From contig JAAYIK010000013.1 in assembly GCA_012523465.1 (NCBI GenBank), forward strand, positions 186,001-250,000: a stretch of DNA of 64,000 nucleotides, read 5' to 3'. Of the stretch, positions 8,328 through 19,336 are shown in pieces. The stretch comes from Lysobacteraceae bacterium (GTDB taxonomy: Bacteria > Pseudomonadota > Gammaproteobacteria > Nitrococcales > AK92). The translations under genes were made by a program, and so were the position numbers. Numbering within the stretch: the stretch's first letter is position 1; every line of letters begins with the position of its first letter. The notes below the pieces were generated by a model, which was not told where the DNA came from, did no database searches, and saw nothing but the letters and a program-made list of their open reading frames with translations.

Positions 8328-9323
8328 TTACGGGGAGGGCGTTCGAGCCAGGCCGCCGAGCTGGCTGGCGACCAGGGCAAAAACCGGTGCGCCGGCGAGC
8401 AAATACCAGTAAAAGGTGACGAAGCGCCACAACAGCAAGGCAGCTGCCGTGGTGCCTGCATCCAGGTGCGGAGCCAGCAGCGCGCTGAAGCCGAGCTCCA
8501 CCCCGCCACCGCCGCCGGGCAGGAAGGTCGCCTGCCCCACGAACAGCAGCAGCCCCTGCATGGCGAACAAATAGCCCCAGGACAGCGACTTGCCGAGAGC
8601 AAGCAGTACCAGCGGCAAGACGCTGTAGCGTAGCAGCCAATGCAACAGGCAATAGAAATACAGCAGCCCCAGCCGGGCGGCCCCCATGCCGGCCAGCAGG
8701 CGGGCGCTGCGGCGGAACCGTAGCAGACCGCGCAGGAGGCGAAAGCGAACCCCTTGCAGCCAGCCCCAGCGGCACAGGGTCAAGGCACAGGCGCCGGCCA
8801 GGGCACGGCCGTTGCTCAGCAGGAAGAACAGCGCTGCCGAGCCCAGCACCGCAAGGACCGACATTAGTCCCAGCAGTCGCAGCGGGCTGGCCATGTTCCC
8901 GTCGGCGACGACGAGCACAGCGACCACGGGCAAGGCGGTGCCGAAGAAGATCAGATCGACGGCGCTATCCACCGCCACGACCGCCGCGCCGCTGCTGACC
9001 GGCAGCCCATGGCGCGACAGCAACAGCACGTAGGTGGCCGGGCAGCCGGCGCCAGCCGGCGTCGCCACGCCGGCGAACTCGCTAGCCACGACGATGGCGA
9101 ACGCATCGCGCCGCGCCAGCCGTCGTCCAAGCGCACCTGCCAGCAGCCGGATGCGGGCGGCGTTGCACAGCCAGGCCAGCACGATCATGCCCAGCAGCAG
9201 CAGGATCTCCCGCACCGGCACCGCTCGCAGTACCTCGAGGCTGACCAGGCCGCCGTGCAGCAGCGGTACCGCCAGGCTGAGCACCAGGCTGGCGGAGACC
9301 AGAAGCGGCCAGGAGCGCTTCAT
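8328..9323 (-). CDS. Flippase-like (LPG synthase TM region, UPF0104-type) membrane protein
   Basis: 331 residues from ATG 9323 (a GTG at 9329 is also possible). About eight membrane segments. The family signature is visible: ASEFAGVATPAGAGCPATYVLL near 85, and FLPGGGGGVELGFSALL near 275, corresponding to the conserved glycine-rich PGGxGxxE region of the lysylphosphatidylglycerol synthase/flippase-like superfamily. The soluble aminoacyltransferase domain of MprF is absent, so a lipid or glycolipid translocation role is more likely than lysinylation. The adjacent GT4 glycosyltransferase on the same strand fits a glycolipid pathway (inference). Confidence 0.82.
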   Translation of the reverse strand: MKRSWPLLVSASLVLSLAVPLLHGGLVSLEVLRAVPVREILLLLGMIVLAWLCNAARIRLLAGALGRRLARRDAFAIVVASEFAGVATPAGAGCPATYVLLLSRHGLPVSSGAAVVAVDSAVDLIFFGTALPVVAVLVVADGNMASPLRLLGLMSVLAVLGSAALFFLLSNGRALAGACALTLCRWGWLQGVRFRLLRGLLRFRRSARLLAGMGAARLGLLYFYCLLHWLLRYSVLPLVLLALGKSLSWGYLFAMQGLLLFVGQATFLPGGGGGVELGFSALLAPHLDAGTTAAALLLWRFVTFYWYLLAGAPVFALVASQLGGLARTPSP

Positions 9324-9392
9324 GGCCACCCCGTAGCCCCGACTACGGCGGGCCAGGGTATCTGGCTGCTGGGCAGAAGCGTGGAACGGCGC

Positions 9393-10526
9393 TCAGGACA
9401 GCGCATCCTGGGCCCTCAGCGCGCTCGGCGTGCCGGAGATACCGGTCAGGTCCTGGTAGAGCGCCAGTAGCCGATCGAAGGTCACGTTCCAATCGTAGCG
9501 GCTTTCGGCGCGGTGGCGGGCGTTGCGTCCCAGCTGCTCGATGCCGCGCTCGAAGACGCTTTCGACGGCTTCGATGAGGGCAGACACAGTCGGCGCCGCA
9601 GCCAGTTGACCGACACTCTCATCCACCAGCTCCGGGACCGAGCCGGCGGCCACTGCGACCACCGGCCGACCGCAGGCCATGGCCTCGGCCAGAACCAGGC
9701 CGAAGGTTTCCGTCACCCCAGCATGCACGAACAGGTCGGCGCTGGCAAGATAGCGCGCCAGAAACTCCGGCCGCTCCTGGTACGGCAGCAGGCTGACGTT
9801 GGCCTCCAGCTGCCGGCGCCGGCTACCGCCGATCAGCAGCAGCCGATAGCCAGGCCCAAGCCGGCGTGCAACCTTGACCAGCATCTGCACGTTCTTCTCC
9901 CGGACCAGGCGTCCGGCGTAGACCAGCAGCCGCGTCTGCGGCCCGGCCCCCAACTCGGAGCGCAGCGCTTCGTCACGACGGGACGGATGGAACAGCCGGG
10001 TGTCCACGCCCAGCGGCTGCAGCACGGTGCGTCGTATCCCGAATGCCTCCAGCCGCTCCTGGACGTAACGGCTGGGCGCAGCCACCGCGTCGAACTCGCC
10101 ATAAAGCGAACGCAGGTAGCACTGCACCACCGGCACCGACCAGGAACCGAAATGCAGCTGGGCCAAGCGCTCGATGTCGGAATGGTGGAAGGCGAGGGCC
10201 GGCACGCCCAGCGTCTGGGCCGCTCTGGCCGCGCCCCAGGCCGGCACGTAGGGATCACCGGCCTCGATGAGGTCGGGTTGAAGCTCGACCAGCTGCCGGT
10301 ACCACGGCCCGGTGCGCAGCGGGAACCGATAGCCGCCACTGAAAGGCAGCGGCAGCGCGGCGATGGTGGCGACGCCGCTTGCCGCGGGGCGACTGCGCGC
10401 GTCGGGGATCAGTAAGGTATGCTGCAGCCCAGCGCGGCCGGACAGCCACTCCCGCTTCGCCATCAAATAGCGCTTCACGCCCCCGCTGCAGTGGGCAAAG
10501 AACATGGTTGCGTCGACGAGATGCAT
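9393..10526 (-). CDS. GT4-family glycosyltransferase
   Basis: 377 residues starting at ATG 10526 (MHLVDATMFFAHCSGG), with AAGGA upstream; the longer frame lacks homology. GT-B fold: N-terminal half up to about 190 with a GGVKRYL glycine-rich acceptor site, C-terminal half with LLVYAGRLVREKNVQMLVKVA at about 205 and the E-x7-E donor site TETFGLVLAEAMACGRPVVAV at about 290. It transfers a sugar from a nucleotide donor, presumably to a lipid or polysaccharide acceptor at the inner membrane. Probably in one unit with the flippase-like gene 69 bases downstream. Resembles GDP-mannose-type transferases but donor cannot be called. Confidence 0.88.
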   Translation of the reverse strand: MHLVDATMFFAHCSGGVKRYLMAKREWLSGRAGLQHTLLIPDARSRPAASGVATIAALPLPFSGGYRFPLRTGPWYRQLVELQPDLIEAGDPYVPAWGAARAAQTLGVPALAFHHSDIERLAQLHFGSWSVPVVQCYLRSLYGEFDAVAAPSRYVQERLEAFGIRRTVLQPLGVDTRLFHPSRRDEALRSELGAGPQTRLLVYAGRLVREKNVQMLVKVARRLGPGYRLLLIGGSRRRQLEANVSLLPYQERPEFLARYLASADLFVHAGVTETFGLVLAEAMACGRPVVAVAAGSVPELVDESVGQLAAAPTVSALIEAVESVFERGIEQLGRNARHRAESRYDWNVTFDRLLALYQDLTGISGTPSALRAQDALS

Positions 10527-10759
10527 TCCGACTTCCTTGTCGGCGCAGTCCTGCGGAGGGACCGCGCCTTCTCCTTCGAGCCATCGCTTGATGTAAAGGC
10601 CTGGCCGCGTCGCCGCAAGACGGTGGCCAAGGATCCTGGGGAGATTCCATATGGCAGCTGCGGAAAACCGCCCATATACCTGGGCTAGGCACGACGGCAC
10701 GGGACCACGCCCGCAGCAGGGCCGGTCGGCAACACCAAGAAGCACCAGGAGCGGACCTT

Positions 10760-10957
10760 ATGCCGCGCAGGCAGAACAGCACGACGGATTTTCCATTCCG
10801 CAGCGGCAGATTCTTCTACGTCAACGGCGAATGGTATTTCGCATCGCGTGAATCGAGCGGCCACGGCCCATACATAGATCGCGCGGCGGCAGAGGCGGCC
10901 TGCCGCCGCTATGTGGAAGCCAAGCAGCGGGCCAACCGGCTGAGGCGATCGAGCTGA
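10760..10957 (+). CDS. DUF6316 family small protein
   Basis: 65 residues. The core RSGRFFYVNGEWYFASRE then GPYIDRAAAEAACRRYV matches the short DUF6316 pattern (an RFF...WYF.TRE...GP.....A...Y.E arrangement) found in gammaproteobacteria. Such proteins are cytosolic and of unknown role. The ATG at 10760 has AGGAG nine bases upstream. Divergent from the glycosyltransferase with a 233-base gap in which no other gene is seen. Confidence 0.7.
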   Translation: MPRRQNSTTDFPFRSGRFFYVNGEWYFASRESSGHGPYIDRAAAEAACRRYVEAKQRANRLRRSS

Positions 10958-10999
10958 TGATGGACTAACGCCGCCCTCAAAAGCGACGGGTGGTAGCGT

Positions 11000-11644
11000 A
11001 TGACGACATTCGCATTGGTGATGCTTTTTGCCTTGCCTCCAGCGGCGCTGTTCGCCTGGTGGTGCGTCCATCGCTACTGGCCCCGCGCCCCCCGCGTGAC
11101 CTTGCATGCCCGCGACATGCTGCGCCGCGACGCCCAGGCCATGTATCTGCGCCTGCGGGCCGCCCTGCCGCAGTACCTGATCTTCGCCCGCGCCAGCCTG
11201 GATGCGTTCGTCGAGGCCCGTGGCGCCGACAAGGCCGCCACTGCCGCCAAGCAGGCGGAGTTGGCGCGTCAGACAGCCGATTTCCTCATTTGTAGCAGCG
11301 ACTTCCGCGTGGTTGCTGCAGTGGAGCTTGAAGGCGTGGTCGGCGCCCGCGAGCACGGCCGGGAAAGCGCTGCGCTGTTGCGGGCAGCCAATATCCCGGT
11401 GCTGCGCTGGAACAGCGCCAGCCTGCCCACCGTGCGCGACATTCAGGAAGCCATCGCCGAGCTAGAGACCCAGCGCTTGTTGCGCATCGGCATGGAAAAC
11501 CGCCTGCTGACAGAGCCGCGGGGGAGCAACCTCCAGGGAGCAGGCACCAACCGCAGCAGCAAGCATTGCGCCGCTGCCGGCGCAGGAGTGTTCGGCGCTA
11601 GCGGTGGCCAGCCCGCCATTGGGCGACATGGTCGGGGTTGTTGA
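11000..11644 (+). CDS. DUF2726-like membrane-anchored protein
   Basis: 214 residues. An N-terminal membrane anchor (about 3-25) is followed by a DUF2726-type nuclease-fold-like domain, with ALPQYLIFARASLDAFV, then TADFLICSSDFRVVAAVELEG (the acidic VELEG position), ESAALLRAANIPVLRWNSASLP and DIQEAI. Such domains resemble restriction-endonuclease-type folds but the role is unknown. The C-terminal 40 residues are low-complexity and run 47 bases into the 3' end of the convergent SDR gene, so the true C-terminus may differ in relatives. Confidence 0.65.
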   Translation: MTTFALVMLFALPPAALFAWWCVHRYWPRAPRVTLHARDMLRRDAQAMYLRLRAALPQYLIFARASLDAFVEARGADKAATAAKQAELARQTADFLICSSDFRVVAAVELEGVVGAREHGRESAALLRAANIPVLRWNSASLPTVRDIQEAIAELETQRLLRIGMENRLLTEPRGSNLQGAGTNRSSKHCAAAGAGVFGASGGQPAIGRHGRGC

Positions 11645-12347
11645 TGTCCCATTCGTGCAGCCGATAGGCCTCGGTCGTGGTTTCGGTCAGCACCCAGCCA
11701 ATGAAGCTGGCGACCTCGGCCGGCGAGCGCAGCTGCCCTTCCCGATGCAGCTGGCGGAAGCGCTCCACCGCGGGGAAATCATCCTCGCTTTGTGCGCGGA
11801 TCAGCTCCTGCATGGGCGTATCGACCACCCCCGGGCGTACGCTGCCAGCGGCAATGTCGCCATGCTCTGCATTCAGCATCTGGTACAGCATGTAAAGCGC
11901 CGCCTTGGACACGCAGTAAGCCCCCCAACCTGCCAGCGCATTGTGGGCCGCGCCTGAGGAGATGTGCAGCACCCGCCCGCCGACCAGCCGCGGCAACAGC
12001 GCCTGGGTCAGAAACAACGGCGCTTCCACGTTGATTTGCATGGCCTGGCGCCAGTCCTCCAGCCCGATCCGCGCCAGCGGTCCGACCGGGGTCAGCACGG
12101 CGGCGTTGTGCACCAGGAAAGCGACCCGGCGCTCGCCGACGGCGGCCACGATTTGCTCGCGCCCGGCCGGGTTAGCGACGTCGGCGACCACCGTTTCGCA
12201 GCGATCGTCGAGCAGCGCCGCGGTCTCCTGCAAGGGTTGCGCGCGCCGGCCCACGACCATCACCGGATGGCCACGCTGGCCAATCTCCACGGCGATCGCC
12301 CGTCCCAGGCCCGTGCCGCCACCGGTCACGATTGCCAGATGCTTCAT
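11598..12347 (-). CDS. SDR-family NAD(P)-dependent oxidoreductase
   Basis: 249 residues from ATG 12347, preceded by GAGGAGG. Classical short-chain dehydrogenase: cofactor loop TGGGTGLGRAIA at 8-19, VVGRRAQPLQ after beta-2 suggesting NADP preference, VHNAA near 84, catalytic Ser in HISSGAAHNA and Tyr-Lys in YCVSK near 150. Substrate unknown. It lies 20 bases after mtfA on the same strand, and overlaps the convergent DUF2726 gene at the 3' end. Confidence 0.88.
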   Translation of the reverse strand: MKHLAIVTGGGTGLGRAIAVEIGQRGHPVMVVGRRAQPLQETAALLDDRCETVVADVANPAGREQIVAAVGERRVAFLVHNAAVLTPVGPLARIGLEDWRQAMQINVEAPLFLTQALLPRLVGGRVLHISSGAAHNALAGWGAYCVSKAALYMLYQMLNAEHGDIAAGSVRPGVVDTPMQELIRAQSEDDFPAVERFRQLHREGQLRSPAEVASFIGWVLTETTTEAYRLHEWDINNPDHVAQWRAGHR

Positions 12348-12367
12348 CCCATCCCTCCTCGCAGTCA

Positions 12368-13165
12368 TTACAGCGACAGCAAGCCGCCCCGTTCAGCCTG
12401 CTCCAGCCGCTGCAGCGGATCCTGCCGGTAGAAAGCACGCAACTGAGCATAGACATCAGGATAAGTTCCGGCCACAAGTTGCGGCAACTCAAAGAAATAT
12501 TCAGAAATCACAGCGAAAAACTCGGCCGGATCCTCGGCCGCATAAGGGTCGACCTCGGTCTCCTCGCCGGCATCCAGCCTGCGGTTCATGTCCGCGTAGG
12601 CGGCACTGAATGCCTGGCTCCAGTCTTGCAGGCGCATGTCCCGATGCAGCGGCGGCAGGCCGTTCGGTGGTCCATTCAGCATGTCGAGTTTGTGCGCCAG
12701 CTCGTGGATGACCACATTGAAGCCGTCCAGCCGGCCCGACGCCTCCACTTCTTCCCAGGAGAGCAGCACCGGCCCACGCTCCCAGGCCTCGCCGACCAGC
12801 TCTTCGGTGTACTCATGCACCACTTCCGCCTCATCGACATGGTGGCGGCGCGCGAGAAAGCCAGACGGGTAGACGATGACGCTGTACCAGTTGCGGTACC
12901 AGTCCAGGCCGAGGTTGAGTACCGGCAGCGCCGCCAGGCAGGCAATGCGCAACCGCATGGCCTGATCCAGTTCCAGTCCCGCCACCGGCTCCAGGGTCTT
13001 GTCATGCAGGAACAGCAGCGCCAGCGCTTGCAGGCGCCGCTCCTCCTCGGCCGCAAGGCCCGCCAGCAACGGCAAGTCGGCCACAACCTCCTGCCAGAGC
13101 CGCGCGTCCAGCCGAGTCCGCGCCAGGATGCGCCGATGCCGCCAGTCTCGCAGCCAAGCCAGCAT
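12368..13165 (-). CDS. mtfA: MtfA-type zinc-dependent peptidase (M90)
   Basis: 265 residues, equal to E. coli MtfA. The gluzincin motif HELAH is at 154-158 (VVIHELAHKLDM), with a third acidic ligand in AEDPAEFFAVISEYFFE near 215. VIVYPSGFLARRHH near 97 is also typical. E. coli MtfA binds the repressor Mlc, thereby influencing glucose phosphotransferase expression, and has aminopeptidase activity; whether an Mlc target exists here is not shown. Between prfC (7 bases upstream) and the SDR gene in what looks like one operon. Confidence 0.92.
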   Translation of the reverse strand: MLAWLRDWRHRRILARTRLDARLWQEVVADLPLLAGLAAEEERRLQALALLFLHDKTLEPVAGLELDQAMRLRIACLAALPVLNLGLDWYRNWYSVIVYPSGFLARRHHVDEAEVVHEYTEELVGEAWERGPVLLSWEEVEASGRLDGFNVVIHELAHKLDMLNGPPNGLPPLHRDMRLQDWSQAFSAAYADMNRRLDAGEETEVDPYAAEDPAEFFAVISEYFFELPQLVAGTYPDVYAQLRAFYRQDPLQRLEQAERGGLLSL

Positions 13166-13172
13166 GACGCCG

Positions 13173-14753
<1,581 letters not shown>

Positions 14754-14771
14754 ATGTAACGAGGCAATTCC

Positions 14772-15281
14772 TTGGTAAATCGCGCGATTATACAGAAGGC
14801 CGGCTCGCAGCAGCCAGCCGAGGGCCGCGGTCGGTCCGCAGACGCTCCCCACCCCTTCTGGGAGCGCAAGACGCTGCAAGAGATGAGCGAGGAAGAATGG
14901 GAGTCGCTTTGCGACGGCTGCGGCAACTGCTGCCTACACAAGCTGCGCAATCCCGACACCGGCGAGCTGTTCCAGACCAATGTCTCCTGCCATCTGCTCG
15001 ATCCCTATACGGGCCGCTGCCGCTCCTACCCCAACCGGCAGGACCTGGTGCCCGATTGCGTGTCTTTGAGCGCGAACAGCATCCCCTATTACGACTGGCT
15101 GCCGGAGACCTGCGCCTATCGGCTGCTGGCAGAGGGCAAGCCGTTGCCCTGGTGGCATCCGCTGGTCTCGGGCGATCCCGAGAGCGTGCACAAGGCCGGG
15201 ATCTCGGTGCGCGGCCGCATCGTCTCGGAAAGCGACATCGGCGACGCGCCGCTTGAGGATTACATCATCGACGATGACTAG
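14772..15281 (+). CDS. YcgN family (UPF0260) cysteine-cluster protein
   Basis: 169 residues with a TTG start at 14772, preceded by GAGG; there is no ATG before the conserved domain. It follows E. coli Ycg[21 protein letters not shown], then [37 protein letters not shown] and [22 protein letters not shown]. The many cysteines suggest a metal or iron-sulphur site. The function is unsettled. The stop overlaps the convergent slt stop by four bases. Confidence 0.9.
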   Translation: MVNRAIIQKAGSQQPAEGRGRSADAPHPFWERKTLQEMSEEEWESLCDGCGNCCLHKLRNPDTGELFQTNVSCHLLDPYTGRCRSYPNRQDLVPDCVSLSANSIPYYDWLPETCAYRLLAEGKPLPWWHPLVSGDPESVHKAGISVRGRIVSESDIGDAPLEDYIIDDD

Positions 15282-17185
15282 CATGCATTCCCGCTCTCGA
15301 CCAGGCATAGCGTCTGCGGGTCGAAGGAACGCAGGTAGTCAGAAATGCGCTGCGGCTTGCCGTTTTCGTAATAGCTGATCGCCTCGATCCACAATGCCGG
15401 CGGCAGGTCGGCGTTGCGCTGCAACCAATCGGCGACCCGCTGCGGTCCGGCGTTGTAGGCCGCAGCAGCCAGCACCAGGCTGCCGCCGTAGCGATCCAGC
15501 ATCGCCCGCAAATAGGCGCTGCCCAGCTTGAGGTTGGTATCAACATCGAGCAGGCTGCCCCGTGACGGCAGCTCCACCTGCAGCCGGCGGGCCACTTGCC
15601 GCCCGGTCTGCGGCATCACCTGCATCAACCCCAGTGCCCCCACCCGCGACCTAGCATCCGGCTGAAACGCGCTTTCCTTGCGTACCACGGCGTATGTAAT
15701 GTGCGGCTCCAGGCTGTGCATGCGGCTGTAGCGCTCAATCTGGTCGCGGTATGGGGTCGGGAAACGCAGCTCCAGGTCGTCGCTCAGCCCAGCCTGGTTG
15801 GCGGTCGCCACGGCACGCTCGTACCAACCCCAGCGCAGCGCCAGGATGGCAGCCTGAGCCTGCTGGGCCTGATCCATCCGCCGCAGCGCGGCCTGCCACT
15901 CGCGTCGCGCTTCCGGGAGCAGGCCGAGCCTGTACAGCTCGCCGGCGCGGACAATGCCGGGCATGGTCTTGACCTGGGCCATCACGTCGGCAGCCAGCGT
16001 GGTGGCGGCATGGTTCAGGCTGTACGGCAGCGACACCCGGTCGGCGGCGAGAAAGCCGTAGTAATGCCTTTCCAGGGCCAGCAGGGTGAACTCGGTCTGC
16101 GCCGCCCCGGGCTCGCCCACTGCCTCCAGCGCATGCGCCCGCCAGTAGCGCCACTGGCTGCGACGGCGCTCGGCCGGTGGCAACGCCGCGATCGCCCGCA
16201 GCAGCCGCGGCCAGTTCTGGTTGCGCAGCGCCATGCGCGCCATCCAGACGCGCACGTGGTCGTCGACCAGGCCAGGCGGAAGCGCATCCAGCCAAGCCAG
16301 GGTCCGCGGGTCCTGGCTGTAAGCCGCCTGCAGCGCGACATGGCGTTGCAACCGCCCCAGCTGGACTGTGCCGAATGGCAGCTGCTCCCGGTAGCGCTCC
16401 AGATGGTCCATGGCGGCGGCCGCATCGTTACTAGCGAGGCGGCGCAGGGCATGGGCCAGGACCTTGCCGGCAAAAGGGTGATCGAGCGCAAAGCCCGGCC
16501 GCTCCAGGACATCCCGCGGCTGGCGATGGGCAGCTAGCCAGCGTTCCAGCCATTCCTGCCGGGCCGGATCCAGCTGCTTGCGAAAATGCGCCGCCAGGCT
16601 GGCGTGGCCGTTCTCGAGCAGCAGGGTCACTCGCTCCCAGATCTGATCGGCGCTGATGACGTCACGCCGGTACAGCTGCTCGAACACCGGATCGCAAGCC
16701 GCCGGCTGGGACCGTCCCACCAGCCACAGCGCCAGCGCCTCGTCCAGCCAGGTTTGATCGATCGCGCCGCGCGCCAGCCTGGCCTGCAGGTGATGGCAGC
16801 GCAGCTCGGCATCGGCGACTGGCTGGTAAAAGCGCTCGAACTCCCGCCAGCGCCGCTGCTTGGCCAGCTGCCGCAGATAGGCGAAGCGCAGCTGCTCGGT
16901 TACCGGCAAGTCGGCATGCGCGGCGAGGAAGGCCGCCACGTGCTCCGGCGAGCTGGCGGCCAGGTTGCGCTGCAGGGAAAAATATTCGAGGTAGGGCGCC
17001 AGCACGTAGCCCCGCAACGCGGCCGTCTCGGCTTGCACATCGACCGCTTCTCCCCGCAAGATTCGCTGCTGTGCGCTCAGAAAGCGCTGCCGCTGCGACT
17101 CGATCTCGGCCGCAGCGCCGGACGGCAGCGGCGCCAAGACCAACAACAGGAGGAGCACCACCAGCTTTTGCATGATCGACGGCAT
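15278..17185 (-). CDS. slt: Soluble lytic murein transglycosylase (Slt70 type)
   Basis: 635 residues from ATG 17185 (alternative 17173). A signal peptide ([21 protein letters not shown]) leads to a long alpha-helical superhelix (about 30-450) and a C-terminal goose-lysozyme-like domain. The catalytic glutamate is in VVRKESAF near 480, followed by [12 protein letters not shown] and [11 protein letters not shown], the four classical motifs. It cleaves peptidoglycan glycan strands to 1,6-anhydro products in the periplasm. Convergent with the YcgN-like gene; divergent from fabA with a 266-base gap in which no gene is seen. Confidence 0.95.
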   Translation of the reverse strand: MPSIMQKLVVLLLLLVLAPLPSGAAAEIESQRQRFLSAQQRILRGEAVDVQAETAALRGYVLAPYLEYFSLQRNLAASSPEHVAAFLAAHADLPVTEQLRFAYLRQLAKQRRWREFERFYQPVADAELRCHHLQARLARGAIDQTWLDEALALWLVGRSQPAACDPVFEQLYRRDVISADQIWERVTLLLENGHASLAAHFRKQLDPARQEWLERWLAAHRQPRDVLERPGFALDHPFAGKVLAHALRRLASNDAAAAMDHLERYREQLPFGTVQLGRLQRHVALQAAYSQDPRTLAWLDALPPGLVDDHVRVWMARMALRNQNWPRLLRAIAALPPAERRRSQWRYWRAHALEAVGEPGAAQTEFTLLALERHYYGFLAADRVSLPYSLNHAATTLAADVMAQVKTMPGIVRAGELYRLGLLPEARREWQAALRRMDQAQQAQAAILALRWGWYERAVATANQAGLSDDLELRFPTPYRDQIERYSRMHSLEPHITYAVVRKESAFQPDARSRVGALGLMQVMPQTGRQVARRLQVELPSRGSLLDVDTNLKLGSAYLRAMLDRYGGSLVLAAAAYNAGPQRVADWLQRNADLPPALWIEAISYYENGKPQRISDYLRSFDPQTLCLVESGNAC

Positions 17186-17451
17186 AAGCAGCGAATGGTC
17201 GGCGCCATGATGGCGGCATTCGGGACGTTTGGATTCCTTAGCCAGTCTATCTGGTGGCGTTCCAGCGAAACCGGAATGGCTCGACAATCCGAGCCGCAGC
17301 CCGGAAATCGACGAATCGGCGTGACCCGCGGGCCGCGGTGCATTACTATTCGCGCTTGCCGGGATCAGCAACGCAACGCTGTGGCAATCCTTATCCCGCA
17401 AAATGGAACGATGCCGACGCTAGGACCGTTGGCGTCTTTTTAGGTACAGGA

Positions 17452-17979
17452 ATGATTTATAAATCCAGCTACAACCGGGAAGAGATACTCGAATGCGGCT
17501 TCGGCCGCCTGTTTGGGCCTGGCAAACCGCAACTGCCAACGCCGCCCATGCTGATGTTCGACCGCATCACCCACATATCCAGGGACGGCGGTGCGTACGA
17601 GCGCGGCCAGATCATCGCCGAACTCGACATCAGGCCCGATCTGTGGTTCTTCGAATGCCATTTTCCAGGAGATCCGGTCATGCCTGGCTGCCTCGGCCTG
17701 GACGCCATGTGGCAGCTGCTCGGCTTCTTCCTGGCTTGGACCGACCACTCCGGCAAGGGGCGCGCGCTCGGCTGCGGCGAAGTCAAGTTTTTCGGCCAGG
17801 TCCTGCCGGATGCCAAGCTCGTCACCTACACGCTGGACATCAAGCGCCTCATCAACCGCAGGCTAGTCATGGGTATCGCCGACGGCTCTTTGGCAGTCGA
17901 CGGCACCACCATTTATAAGGCAACAGACCTCAAAGTTGGGCTGTTCAAGGATCCGGCTACGCTGGCTGCCGGCTCGTAA
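17452..17979 (+). CDS. fabA: 3-hydroxydecanoyl-ACP dehydratase/isomerase
   Basis: 175 residues (E. coli 172). The ATG at 17452 gives [21 protein letters not shown]. The catalytic histidine lies in [16 protein letters not shown] (His about 74) and the aspartate in [12 protein letters not shown] (about 88). It makes the trans-2 to cis-3 decenoyl-ACP isomerisation that starts unsaturated fatty acid synthesis. fabB follows 76 bases later, the usual gammaproteobacterial pair, so the two are probably one operon. No clear FabR/FadR site was identified upstream. Confidence 0.97.
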   Translation: MIYKSSYNREEILECGFGRLFGPGKPQLPTPPMLMFDRITHISRDGGAYERGQIIAELDIRPDLWFFECHFPGDPVMPGCLGLDAMWQLLGFFLAWTDHSGKGRALGCGEVKFFGQVLPDAKLVTYTLDIKRLINRRLVMGIADGSLAVDGTTIYKATDLKVGLFKDPATLAAGS

Positions 17980-18055
17980 ATGCGCATCAAGGCGGGTTCT
18001 GGCGCCGCTTCGCCGCCGCCACTGCCGCGAAGGGAACTGACCTTAGGAGTGAATC

Positions 18056-19273
18056 GTGCGACGAGCAGTCATTACAGGCATCGGCATCGTTTCCTGCATC
18101 GGCAACGATGCCGCGACGGTCACCGACTCGCTGAAGCAGGGACGCTCGGGAATCCGCTACAAGCCGGATTATGCTGAGCGAGGACTGCGCAGCCAGGTCG
18201 CCGGCGTCATCGACATCGACCTCGACGAACTGGTGCCGCGCAAGGCGCGCCGCTTCATGGGCGACTCGGCCGCCTACGCCTACGTCGCCATGGACCAGGC
18301 CATTCGCGACGCCGGCCTGACCGAAGACATGGTGTCCAACCCCCGCACCGGCCTCGTGGCCGGCTCTGGCGGCGGCTCTACCGAACATCTGGTCATTGCC
18401 GCCGATACCCTGCGCGAGCGCGGCATCCGGCGCGTAGGACCCTATGGCGTCCCCAAGACCATGGCCAGCACCGTCTCGGCCTGCCTGGCGACGCCATTCC
18501 AGATCAAGGGCGTGAACTACTCGATCACCTCTGCCTGCGCCACCAGCGCTCACTGCATCGGCCATGCCCTGGAGCTGATCCAGCTCGGCAAGCAGGACAT
18601 CGTGTTTGCCGGCGGCGGCGAGGAAGAGAACTGGACCATGGCCATGTGCTTCGCCGCCATGGGCGCCCTCTCCTCCAGGTACAACGACACGCCTGAGAAA
18701 GCCTCCCGTCCCTATGACGCCGACCGCGACGGCTTCGTCATCGCCGGCGGAGCCGGCATCGTGGTGGTGGAGGAGCTGGAGCACGCCAAGGCGCGCGGCG
18801 CCAAGATCTATGCCGAGATCGTCGGCTACGGCGCCACCTCCGACGGCTTTGACATGGTCGCGCCTTCCGGCGAGGGCGCCGTGCGCTGCATGCGCATGGC
18901 TCTGGAGGGCGTCGAGGGTTCCATCGACTACATCAACACCCACGGCACCAGCACCCCAGTGGGTGACATCAGCGAGCTCAAGGCTATCCGCGAAGTCTTC
19001 GGCGACCGCATGCCGCCCGTCAGCTCGACCAAGTCGTTGACCGGCCACTCGCTGGGCGCCACCGGCGTGCAGGAGGCGATTTACTGCCTGCTGATGCTGC
19101 AGGAGGACTTCATCGTCGCTTCCGCCAACGTGGAAAACCTCGATCCGGAAGCCGAAGGCATGCCCATCGTCACCCAGCGCGTCGACAACGCCGGCCTGCG
19201 CACGGTGATGACCAACAGCTTCGGCTTTGGCGGCACCAACGCAACGCTGGTGCTGCGCCGCTACGAAGACTGA
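18056..19273 (+). CDS. fabB: Beta-ketoacyl-ACP synthase I
   Basis: 405 residues with a GTG start at 18056 behind TTAGGAGTG. Thiolase fold with the Cys-His-His triad: [11 protein letters not shown] (Cys about 163), [11 protein letters not shown] (His about 298) and [12 protein letters not shown] (His about 333). It elongates the cis-3-decenoyl-ACP made by FabA. A strong hairpin terminator follows the stop at 28 bases. Confidence 0.97.
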   Translation: MRRAVITGIGIVSCIGNDAATVTDSLKQGRSGIRYKPDYAERGLRSQVAGVIDIDLDELVPRKARRFMGDSAAYAYVAMDQAIRDAGLTEDMVSNPRTGLVAGSGGGSTEHLVIAADTLRERGIRRVGPYGVPKTMASTVSACLATPFQIKGVNYSITSACATSAHCIGHALELIQLGKQDIVFAGGGEEENWTMAMCFAAMGALSSRYNDTPEKASRPYDADRDGFVIAGGAGIVVVEELEHAKARGAKIYAEIVGYGATSDGFDMVAPSGEGAVRCMRMALEGVEGSIDYINTHGTSTPVGDISELKAIREVFGDRMPPVSSTKSLTGHSLGATGVQEAIYCLLMLQEDFIVASANVENLDPEAEGMPIVTQRVDNAGLRTVMTNSFGFGGTNATLVLRRYED

Positions 19274-19300
19274 CCGCCGCCTTGCGGTCGCCGCAAGCGC

Positions 19301-19336
19301 AAGGCCGCAGCCCAAGGGCTGCGGCCTTCTCGTTTC
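19301..19336 (+). terminator. Rho-independent terminator after fabB
   Basis: 12-pair stem AAGGCCGCAGCC (19301-19312) / GGCTGCGGCCTT (19317-19328), loop CAAG, followed by CTCGTTTC. A smaller hairpin CTTGCGG-TCG-CCGCAAG (19281-19297) precedes it. The downstream edge touches the stop codon of the convergent NSS gene, so it may serve both directions. Confidence 0.85.
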
